Under the pieces are notes generated by a model, which saw only the letters and a list, made by a program, of their open reading frames with translations, was not told the origin of the DNA and did no database searches. DNA of 42,538 nucleotides from a virus, in IMG/VR virus record IMGVR_UViG_3300037585_001111, positions 1 through 42,538 of that record; one strand, given 5' to 3'. Shown one piece after another: positions 8,514 through 16,900 of this stretch (the first letter of the stretch is position 1; every line of letters starts with the position of its first letter). The position numbers were made by a program, and so were the translations under genes.

Positions 8514-8819
8514 ATGGGTAAAGGACTTACACCACAACAAAAGTCTACAATGACTTGGCGGTGGACTGCATTGATAATTTATTTATTGATATGTTTTTAT
8601 GACTTCATGTTCGTGCCGATCTGGTACGGGATTAATAGACCAGACATATCTCAATTTATGGATATAATAAATTCAACTACAGAACCTATGGTTCAAATGG
8701 AATTAATGAAAAAGCTTACAGGTCAACATAATCCTTTTACTCTTATGGGTGGTGGGTTGTTTCATCTAGCTTTTGGAGCTATTTTGACAGGCTCTGCTTT
8801 TGCTAAAAACGAGGATTAA
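8514..8819 (+). CDS. Putative holin-like membrane protein
   Basis: The 101-residue protein has hydrophobic segments at about 17-38 and 78-96. Between them lies a conserved-looking soluble stretch with PIWYGINRPDI and QMELMKKLTGQHNPFTLMGG. The MTWRWTALIIYLLICFYDF start is reminiscent of holin-like proteins of marine phages. The gene starts right after the stop of the 34-residue gene and ends one base before the next start. Holin is a guess from size, topology and neighbours. Confidence 0.45.
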   Translation: MGKGLTPQQKSTMTWRWTALIIYLLICFYDFMFVPIWYGINRPDISQFMDIINSTTEPMVQMELMKKLTGQHNPFTLMGGGLFHLAFGAILTGSAFAKNED

Positions 8820-8820
8820 A

Positions 8821-9144
8821 ATGTCTAAGAAATTACAAGCAGATAGTAAATATGCTGTCGCTGACACAGATGGCGATGGTATAATTACTGATGAAGAAAT
8901 GGATCGACATGAACGGTGGATTCGTTTAGAGAACGAAGATAAGTTAATGGACACACAAAGGATAATGGCATGGGTTGCTATGATAGCTACGATATTAGCT
9001 GTGGTAGTTTTACTTACACCTATTATATCTACAGATAGAATGTCTGCTGTATCAGCATTTTTAAACACCTTTATAGTTGCTCAACTAGGTGTGGTTGTAG
9101 GATTCATGGGAGCTACAGCTTTGAGCAAAACAAAAACTAAATGA
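8821..9144 (+). CDS. Small membrane protein with an EF-hand calcium loop
   Basis: I chose the ATG at 8821, one base after the preceding stop; an earlier ATG at 8800 would overlap the upstream gene by 20 bases. The 107-residue product carries DTDGDGIITDEE at residues 15-26, a textbook 12-residue EF-hand loop (Asp at positions 1, 3 and 5, Thr at 9, Glu at 12). An acidic and basic helix follows, then two hydrophobic segments at about 48-70 and 80-100. The loop should bind Ca2+ on one face of the membrane. Similar small proteins occur in marine phages, but no function is known to me. It overlaps the next frame by ATGA. Confidence 0.6.
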   Translation: MSKKLQADSKYAVADTDGDGIITDEEMDRHERWIRLENEDKLMDTQRIMAWVAMIATILAVVVLLTPIISTDRMSAVSAFLNTFIVAQLGVVVGFMGATALSKTKTK

Positions 9145-9161
9145 TGGAGTATCATAACAAA

Positions 9162-9506
9162 ATGAAAACACTACTTATTGCAGGTACTATAGTTACCTTA
9201 CTAGGAGTTTCTGCAAATGCAGAAGCTGTTTCGTCATCTATTAAACCAGATGCATCTGTTGAGTACGCATTTAAATCACAGAAGTGGTCTGGAGATGTGG
9301 GAATGACAACAAGCTTTAATGGACTATCTATACGACCTTCACTAGACTGGTCATATACTAGCGCTGACTCTATTGCAGTTGATGGTGCTAAAGTGAAAAG
9401 CACACTGCCACTAGATAGTAACTTATCAATTTACTCAGAGTTATCTTTGAGTAACAAGTTAAAGTATGATAGCGTATCAATAGGACTATCATATACTTTT
9501 GAATAG
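9162..9506 (+). CDS. Exported beta-rich protein, outer-membrane-barrel-like
   Basis: The frame is open from an ATG at 9141 that overlaps the previous stop, but the ATG at 9162 gives a clean signal peptide (MKTLLIAGTIVTLLGVSANA) with GGAG 12 bases upstream, so I prefer it. The mature part of about 94 residues is a chain of alternating hydrophobic/polar strands (VEYAFKSQKW, LSIRPSLDWSY, YDSVSIGLSYTFE). It ends close to an aromatic residue, as outer-membrane barrels do. It is too short for more than a 4-6 strand barrel. It may insert in the host outer membrane, for example to block superinfection, but that is inference. Confidence 0.5.
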   Translation: MKTLLIAGTIVTLLGVSANAEAVSSSIKPDASVEYAFKSQKWSGDVGMTTSFNGLSIRPSLDWSYTSADSIAVDGAKVKSTLPLDSNLSIYSELSLSNKLKYDSVSIGLSYTFE

Positions 9507-9515
9507 GAGAATTAA

Positions 9516-9704
9516 ATGGATTGGATTAAATCACGGTTAAAAGAACCATCAAGTTATGGAGCAGCAGGTATTGCTGGACTAGGACTTGGGATTATGTTTA
9601 CACTGCCAATATTAAGTTGGGCAGGAATAGTATGTGCTATCTTCGCATTAGTTATGAAAGAAGAAGGATGTACTTGTGATAAGAGTAAAAAGAAAAAGAA
9701 ATAA
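9516..9704 (+). CDS. 62-residue single-TM protein with a basic Cys-containing tail
   Basis: The protein starts MDWIKSRLKEPSSYGAAG, has one long hydrophobic segment (about 16-46) and ends with EEGCTCDKSKKKKK. This pattern of a short amphipathic start, Gly-rich membrane helix and charged tail is common among small proteins of marine phages. AGGAG lies upstream of the ATG. It closes the run of small envelope genes. A holin-related role is possible but not shown. Confidence 0.55.
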   Translation: MDWIKSRLKEPSSYGAAGIAGLGLGIMFTLPILSWAGIVCAIFALVMKEEGCTCDKSKKKKK

Positions 9705-9731
9705 GATACTCCCCTTATAGGGATGAAATGT
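9705..9731 (+). promoter_or_regulatory. Candidate phage promoter or small hairpin before the reductase gene
   Basis: The gap ahead of the reductase contains ACTCCCCTTATAGGGATGA. It ends in a TATAGGGA core identical to the start-site side of T7-type promoters and also forms a weak 4-base stem (TCCC/GGGA). No other + strand gap between 500 and 33000 is clearly longer. A true promoter would need the same block at other late genes, which I see only weakly (around 405-427 and 2008-2030). Confidence 0.22.
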
Positions 9732-9753
9732 ATATATAAATTGAGGACATCAA

Positions 9754-11523
9754 ATGAACAATACTTATTACAATGGACCAACAGTAGAAATATCAAAAGA
9801 AATAGACAAGATGAAGTATTGTCAAGAAGACGAGTCATTTGATGATAAAGTACGACGGATAGCAGGTTCATTATCTGACGGACAAGAGCATAAGTACGAA
9901 CTGCAGGATATTCTAGGTGAGATGAGATTCTTACCAGCTGGCAGGGTACAAAATGCAATGGGATCTAGGCGGATTACAACCGCATACAACTGTTTTGTAT
10001 CAGGTACAATCGAAGATTCTATGAGTAATATAATGGAACGGGCCACAGAGGCTGCAGAAACCATGCGACGAGGAGGAGGTATCGGATATGATTTTTCATT
10101 ACTCCGTCCAAAAGGGGATCTCATTAAGTCCTTGGATTCCAAGTCGTCTGGGCCCGTATCTTTTATGGGCATATTTGACTCTATTTGCCAGACGATTGCA
10201 AGTTCGGGACATAGACGGGGCGCGCAGATGGGTGTTTTACGGGTGGACCATCCGGATATTAAAGACTTCCTTACTGCTAAACGTAATTCTGATAAGCTTA
10301 CTGGTTTTAATATTAGTGTTGGTATAACAGATGCGTTTATGGAATCACTTAAATTTGGTGATAACTATGAACTAATATTTGAAGGTATTGTCAGAGGTGA
10401 AGAGAGTGCTTCTGAAATATGGGAAATGATAATGGAGAGTACGTGGGACTGGGCAGAACCAGGCGTACTATTCATAGATAGAATAAAAGAAATGAATAAT
10501 CTTTATTACTGTGAAGATATATCGGCTACAAATCCTTGTGGAGAGCAGCCGCTACCACCTTACGGTGCTTGTCTATTAGGTTCATTTAACTTAACTGGAT
10601 ATGTTTATGAGAATACACCTAATGGTAAAGCACCTTATGTATTCGATTTTCAACAGTTTAAAAAAGATATACCTGCGGTAGTTAGAGCTATGGATAATGT
10701 AATAGACCGTACAATATATCCATTAACTCCTCAAGCAGATGAAGCAAAGAATAAAAGAAGGATGGGGTTAGGACTTACAGGACTAGCGAATGCTGGAGAG
10801 ATGATCGGATATCCTTACGGATCTGAAAGTTTTCTAGCATGGGCAGAAAAAGTATTTGCATGTTTAAGAGACAATACATATAAAGCTTCTGCAAAGTTAG
10901 CTAAAGAGAAGGGACCATTCCCTATGTATCGAGAAGAGTATTTAAAAAGTAATTTTGTCAGGTCTTTACCTGCTTCAGTTAAAAAGGAAATACGCAAACA
11001 TGGCATCAGGAACTCACACCTTACCTCGATTGCTCCAACTGGTACCATCAGCTTGGTGGCGGACAACGTCAGTGGAGGAATTGAACCAGTCTTTTCACAT
11101 CACTATGACCGTACCATCCAGACTTTTGACGGACCGATCGTTGAAAGAGTTGAGGACTATGCGTACTCAAAAGGAATCGAAGGACGAACCGCAAACTCAA
11201 TTACAGTTCAAGAACATTTAGCTGTTCTTCTATTAGCACAACACTACGTTGATTCAGCTTGTAGTAAAACTTGTAATGTGGGGGACGACGTATCGTATGA
11301 AGAGTTCAAACAGGTCTATATGGATGCCTGGAGTGGCGGGGCGAAGGGATGTACAACGTTCCGAGCAGCGGGGAAAAGATTCGGAATCCTCAATGCGCCC
11401 GTGGAAGAGGAAAAGAAGAATAAGAGCGAGACTCAAAACACTGGAGAGACGAGTGAGACGGAAGAAGATACGTATATGGCTTGTTTCATTGACCCGCAGA
11501 CCGGTCAGCGAGAGTGTTCTTGA
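9754..11523 (+). CDS. nrdJ: Class II (adenosylcobalamin-dependent) ribonucleotide reductase
   Basis: The 589-residue enzyme makes deoxyribonucleotides for phage DNA synthesis. Seen: RFLPAGRVQNAMGS near the N-terminus, NCFVSGTIEDSM with the redox Cys at 80, a GGGIGYDFSLLRPKGD block, and NPCGEQ at 260-265 giving the catalytic N260, C262 and E264. SKTCNVGDD and GAKGCTTFRAAGKR lie near the end; these match class II enzymes rather than class I NrdA. No ATP-cone and no small-subunit gene are present. The C-terminus has Cys residues around a 10-residue spacer, not a clear Cys pair. It is shorter than most bacterial NrdJ. GAGGAC lies before the ATG. Base composition changes sharply along the gene, suggesting mosaic origin. 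Confidence 0.88.
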   Translation: MNNTYYNGPTVEISKEIDKMKYCQEDESFDDKVRRIAGSLSDGQEHKYELQDILGEMRFLPAGRVQNAMGSRRITTAYNCFVSGTIEDSMSNIMERATEAAETMRRGGGIGYDFSLLRPKGDLIKSLDSKSSGPVSFMGIFDSICQTIASSGHRRGAQMGVLRVDHPDIKDFLTAKRNSDKLTGFNISVGITDAFMESLKFGDNYELIFEGIVRGEESASEIWEMIMESTWDWAEPGVLFIDRIKEMNNLYYCEDISATNPCGEQPLPPYGACLLGSFNLTGYVYENTPNGKAPYVFDFQQFKKDIPAVVRAMDNVIDRTIYPLTPQADEAKNKRRMGLGLTGLANAGEMIGYPYGSESFLAWAEKVFACLRDNTYKASAKLAKEKGPFPMYREEYLKSNFVRSLPASVKKEIRKHGIRNSHLTSIAPTGTISLVADNVSGGIEPVFSHHYDRTIQTFDGPIVERVEDYAYSKGIEGRTANSITVQEHLAVLLLAQHYVDSACSKTCNVGDDVSYEEFKQVYMDAWSGGAKGCTTFRAAGKRFGILNAPVEEEKKNKSETQNTGETSETEEDTYMACFIDPQTGQRECS

Positions 11524-11545
11524 CGATATTTTAAAGGAGTAAACA

Positions 11546-12067
11546 ATGTTATTTGGATTACCAACGGCTTTGGTCAGTTCAGGATTTGGAGCCATTACTG
11601 GCTTTGCAGGTAAGATCTGGAGCCAAAACCAAGAAGTGAAAGCTTCTGAAAGAAAGCATCAAATGGACATGATTGTTGCTGTATCAAAAGCAAACAGTGA
11701 TGCTGCTGATACTGAAATAAAATTAATGGAAGCTAAGATTAAATATGAGAAAGGCTTATCAAAGACAGATCCACATAGGTCTGTAGCTCGACGAGTTCTT
11801 GCATATGGATTATTAATAACACTAGCATTTGGTATACCCTATATGGTAGTAATGTATGACTTCCAATGGTTTGATATAAAAACAGTTATGGAAGAAAGCA
11901 ATGGAATATTTGGCATAGGTAAAAGTAATAAAGAAATACAAGAGGTCACTACAGTTATTGGATTACCAATGATATGGTTAATGACTTTACTAGACGTGTT
12001 TGCTGGTATCATATCGTTCTACTTCGGTGGATCAATAGCCAAGTTTAGAAATCCATACGCGAAATAA
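11546..12067 (+). CDS. Three-TM holin-like protein
   Basis: This 173-residue protein has hydrophobic segments at about 2-22, 84-104 and 136-161. A charged, likely coiled-coil stretch (23-80, rich in Lys, Glu and Ala) and HRSVARRVLAY precede the second segment. The end, DVFAGIISFYFGGSIAKF, is a pattern I associate with phage '3TM holin' proteins (Gly-rich last helix ending YFGG). It would sit in the inner membrane and could time lysis. AAAGGAG precedes the ATG. No endolysin gene is adjacent; the only peptidoglycan hydrolase seen in the window is a domain in a virion protein. Confidence 0.5.
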   Translation: MLFGLPTALVSSGFGAITGFAGKIWSQNQEVKASERKHQMDMIVAVSKANSDAADTEIKLMEAKIKYEKGLSKTDPHRSVARRVLAYGLLITLAFGIPYMVVMYDFQWFDIKTVMEESNGIFGIGKSNKEIQEVTTVIGLPMIWLMTLLDVFAGIISFYFGGSIAKFRNPYAK

Positions 12068-12079
12068 TAGGAGGTTCTC

Positions 12080-13927
12080 ATGGCAGGACAAGTTATACCA
12101 ATAACAGACCTAGCGTCTTTAGGTGTAATGCTCGATGCATCATCATCTGCACTACCACCTAATGCATTTTCAAATGTGAGTAATGTAAGATTTAATGCTG
12201 GTGCTGTACGTAAAATGGAAGGTGAACTAGCAATTAGTTTAACTAACTGTCCTACATCAGGAATAGAATATGTAGCTTACTGGCAAGGTCCAACAAATAA
12301 TTATTATATTGTTGTTCATGTTGCTAGTACTACAGCTACTATATATGCATGGAATACAACTGCATTAGGTACAAGAATTACTGCAGGTACTATGACAACT
12401 AGCACTTCAGCTAAATGGTCTCACACTACGTTTAATGGTGGGTTTCATTTTATTATTAATAACAGTATTGATAAACCAAAGTATCTAGCAGATCCTGTAA
12501 GTACTAGTACGTTAGCTGACTTACCTAATTGGGATTCATACTTATCACAGACAGAAGTAATAAATATGCAGTGGGATGAGTTTAATGCTGATATATCTTT
12601 AGGTAGATTTTCTATAGACTTTAGTACACAAAATCTTTTGTATACTGTTATACCTATAGATCCTAACACACCTGTATTAAACTTTAAGATGACAAGTCTT
12701 AATCCATCCGGTACACCTGTTACTATAAATAATAATGCAGACAGTAGTACAGAAAATACAGCAACACCTAGGGCTAGAACAGACACGTTAACTGGTGCAT
12801 TACCGGGAGATACTATAAGAATATCTATACAAGATACACCTACTATTAATGTAAGGTGTGGGGTAATTAAGTCTTATGGTAACTCGTTAATAGCAGGAGA
12901 TCTTACAGAAACTAATGCTTCTACTTCTGCTGTGATAAGAAAACTTCCAGGTGTTATAAGAACTTCTGATGTCGCAGCACCAGGAAATATCCCTACCAGT
13001 TGGAATCCATTTAGAGATGGAGCTAATACAGCTGACGAATTTACATTGTCAGGTACAGGTACTGTTAGAGACATGGCTGAAATGCAAGGAGTAATGTATG
13101 TATATACAGACAGTTCTATTCACTCTATACAAAGATCAGGTGGACTTATACCTTACTCTGTATCTCCTGTAACAGAAAGCTATGGAGCTAATTGTTTAGG
13201 AGCAGTTAAAGAGTTTGACGGTAGACATATAGTTGTTGGTAGTGATGACGTATACGCATTTTCAGGACATCCAGGAAATATAGAATCACTAGCTGATTTA
13301 AAAGTTAGACACTACTTACATGGTACAACTACTACATTAGATCCTGATAATATAAAAATATTAAGAAATAGAAGATATGATGAACTTTGGTTTTACACAC
13401 CGTCTACTAATGCTAATAACAATGAAGTATTAATATGGAATTATAGAACTCAAGCATGGACTAAACGAGCACAAACAAATATAGTATCTGCAGATGTAGC
13501 ACCTTATTCTGGAGATGATAATTCATCGATACCTATAATAACAAATGCTGCAGCGGTATTCTATGGTGATGTTCCCGGAAATTATACACTAAAAGATGGA
13601 TCTACTGTCTACGATTCATTTGTTGAAAGAGAAAGATTAGCCTTAACACCCGAGTTTGATACTGAAGAATTAAGTTCTATTGCTATACTTATGTCTGGAT
13701 CTCAAGATTTAGATATAGAGTTAAAAGGAACTTCAAGACCTCAAGATGAAACAGGTGTAACTAGTGGCTCATCATTTACATTTAATTATGCAACTGATTA
13801 TAAGGTAGATACTAGAATACAAGGTAGATTCTTAAACTATAAGATAGGTGATCAGTCTGCTACATCAGGAGTAGCTTGGGATATAACAGGTTATCAACTA
13901 GAAATAATTAAAGGTGGTACAAGGTAA
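12080..13927 (+). CDS. Tail nozzle / packaged-DNA stabilisation-type tail protein
   Basis: This is a 615-residue protein. The start, VIPITDLASLGVMLDASSSALPPNAFSNVSNVRFNAGAVRKMEG, followed by beta-propeller-like strands, is the pattern of podovirus tail proteins that extend the tube below the adaptor (T7 gp12 or P22 gp10 role). Later parts (DMAEMQGVMYVYTDSSIHSI, FDGRHIVVGSDDVYAFSG, DELWFYTPS, VLIWNYRTQAWT) look like propeller blades. TAGGAGG lies upstream of the ATG. It is coupled to the next tail gene by TAATG. The role is by pattern and context. Confidence 0.62.
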   Translation: MAGQVIPITDLASLGVMLDASSSALPPNAFSNVSNVRFNAGAVRKMEGELAISLTNCPTSGIEYVAYWQGPTNNYYIVVHVASTTATIYAWNTTALGTRITAGTMTTSTSAKWSHTTFNGGFHFIINNSIDKPKYLADPVSTSTLADLPNWDSYLSQTEVINMQWDEFNADISLGRFSIDFSTQNLLYTVIPIDPNTPVLNFKMTSLNPSGTPVTINNNADSSTENTATPRARTDTLTGALPGDTIRISIQDTPTINVRCGVIKSYGNSLIAGDLTETNASTSAVIRKLPGVIRTSDVAAPGNIPTSWNPFRDGANTADEFTLSGTGTVRDMAEMQGVMYVYTDSSIHSIQRSGGLIPYSVSPVTESYGANCLGAVKEFDGRHIVVGSDDVYAFSGHPGNIESLADLKVRHYLHGTTTTLDPDNIKILRNRRYDELWFYTPSTNANNNEVLIWNYRTQAWTKRAQTNIVSADVAPYSGDDNSSIPIITNAAAVFYGDVPGNYTLKDGSTVYDSFVERERLALTPEFDTEELSSIAILMSGSQDLDIELKGTSRPQDETGVTSGSSFTFNYATDYKVDTRIQGRFLNYKIGDQSATSGVAWDITGYQLEIIKGGTR

Positions 13928-16900
13928 TGACAGTAATTAAACCCCCAATAACAGGAGACTTAGTATTAGATTCATGGACGAATCAGATTACTCAAGCACT
14001 AAACGCAGGTATAGCTGGTATGGGTGTAGGCGGAACAGGACGAATTAGTTCTGGAGCAAGTGGGTTTAATACAGCAACAATATATCTATATGCAAGAACA
14101 TCCACTGACTCTGCACCTTCAGCAATGAATGAAGAAACTACATACACTTATAAGACAGGTGTATTAACTAATGGGTCTAGTCATGATGGTGTATCAAATG
14201 GTATTGGACCTAATGACGTATGGTTTAGAGATGTTCCATCAGGAACTGGTGGATACCTGTGGGTAACTACAGTACATGTAGCTGATACAGGAGCTATTGA
14301 AACGATAGGATCAAGCTCTTGGTCATCTGTTACAAAGTTAGCAGAAAAAGGAGATCAAGGTAAGTTTGCTGTTGAGCTATATATTAGATCTAGCAGTACA
14401 CCTTCAGCTCCTACAGATGTCACATGGACATATGCTACAGGTGCATTAAGTGGTACTAACTCTGCAAGCTGGGCATTAGCAGTGCCGTCAGGATCTGATC
14501 AGGTATGGATAACAAGTACAATATTTGATCCATCAACAAGTGCAACTAGCATTACATCTTGGGGTACACCATTCCAAGGTGGAACTACAGGACCAGCAGG
14601 TGCTGCAGGAACTAACAATGCTACAGTAGCTATTTATCAAAAGAATACTGATGCAAGTTCTGCACCGTCTAATCCTAGTGGTACATTTACATATACATTT
14701 TCAACAGGTGTACTATCTGCAGGAACTTTTAATAGTTGGACACAATCATTACCTACATTAGCTAAAGGCGAATACCTTTGGATGAAGCATGCGACTGCAT
14801 CATCTACAACTAATACAGATTCTATACCTACTTCAGAGTTTTCTACTGCAGCTGTCACTGGAGCGTCAGGTATTGACGGTAATAGTGTTGCCGTTGTTGA
14901 ACTATTCCAAGTAAGTACAAGTAACTCGTCAGCTCCTGCTGATCCGTCTGGTACTTTTACATATACTTTTTCTAATAATACATTATCTGGTGGTACATTA
15001 AATAGTTGGACTCAATCTATACCTACTGTACCTGCAGGTCAGTATCTATGGGTAATTCAAGCAAGTGCAGTAAGTGATACAAGTACAGACTCTATAGCTG
15101 CATCAGAGTTTTCTACAGCAATAGTAGTTAGTGCAGCTGGTGCAGCTGGTTCTGACTCTATCGCTGTAAAGTTAACTTCATCTAAATATGTTATTGCTTA
15201 TGATGAAAATGGTTTAAACCCAAGTCCATCATCAATCACGTTAACAGCTACAGCATCTAATGTTACTAATGGATTCTTTAAATTTACTGGTGATGAGATA
15301 TCAGATGAGTCTAGTTTTACAGATGGCTCTTCAGCTTTATCAGATACTTTTTCTGTATCTGTACCTGCAGCGTTTGCTGATTGGACTAATCCTTCTACAT
15401 TAAGAGTAGGTGTGTCAGAAGCAGATCAAAATGAATTAGCATTTGATACAATAAGTATACCTGCTATACAACAAGGTGCAGATGGCTATACTGTAGTTGT
15501 AACTAACGAGTCGCACACATTACCTGCGTCTAGTGCAGGTGTGGTGTCAAGCTACTCAGGGTCTGGTACAACTATTTCAGTATACAAAGGAGCAACACAG
15601 CTTACAGGAATTACATCAGGTACACCTAGTGCAAGCCAATTTACAGTAACTGTAGCAAATAACTCAGATATAACTGAAGGTAGTCAAAGTGCGTCGAGTA
15701 ATAATATTGTTATAGCTGACCATTCAGGAATGTCTAACTCTGTTGACTCATTAAAAATAGATTATACTATAACTGTTAGACCAGCTAATAGTAACTTAAC
15801 TTTTCTTAAGTCTCAAACTCTTACTAAATCAAAAGTAGGATCAACAGGAGCTACAGGTTCTCAAGGACCAGCAGGGTCTGATGGATCTGATGGGTCAGAC
15901 GGATCTGATGGAGCTACAGGACCAAGACAAACAGTGGGTAGAGTATATAGGACTGCTACAGATGCTAACGCACCTACAGCTCCAACAAACTCTAATAGTA
16001 CATTTTCATTTAGTAGTAATGCATTCACAACATTACCTAGTGGTTGGTCACAGACACCACCTACACCTAATACAAGTGATAGTAATCCTTATTGGCAATG
16101 TACATTTTCAGCTGTAGAAGCATCTGCAGGTGGAACAGTTACAGAAACTTTCGGATCACCTGTTAAGGTTATTGAGTTTGACGGCATCGTTAAGTTTACT
16201 AATAGTAATACTTTATCAGATGGTTCAACATCTATTGTTCCTCCTAAAGTATTTAGACAAACAGGTACACCAACAGCTATATCAGCTGGAGATCTTTGGA
16301 TTGATACAGATGATGACAATAAGTTATATGTAGCTAGTGGCTCTGGAACAAGTAACTGGAGTTTAGCTCAAGACTCAACAGCCGCAAGTGCATTAGCAAC
16401 TGCAGCTCAGAATACTGCAAATAGTAAGACAGCAACCTTTCGACAAGATGCTGTACCTACCTCTTTAGCAGTTGGTGATATATGGGTTGATACTGATGAT
16501 GGTAACAAAATGTATATTGCTCTTGCAGCAGGAGCCGATCAAGTAGCTTCTAACGAATGGATTACTGTACAAGATGCAGCTATAGCGACTGCACAAGCAG
16601 CTGCTAATACTGCACAATCAGCTGCAGATAGTAAAGCTAAAGTGTTTAGACAAGACTCTACACCTACAGCTACTGCAGCAGGTGATATATGGATTGATAC
16701 TAACGATAATAACGAAATGTATATTGCTTCAGGATCAGGTACAGGTAACTGGGTTCGTGAAGACTTTGTTAATTTAATTAATAATAATACAACTACTATC
16801 GATGGTGGTAAGATTACTGCAGCTAGTATAGTAGCAGCTCAAATAGATTCTAATGCTATTACAGCAGCTAAGTTACACGCAGATGCAATTACAGGTAAGA

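Noticed and set aside
9754-11523. Class I (NrdA) reductase
   Set aside because: There is no small-subunit gene or ATP-cone, and the GGGIGYDFS and KG.TTFR blocks fit class II.
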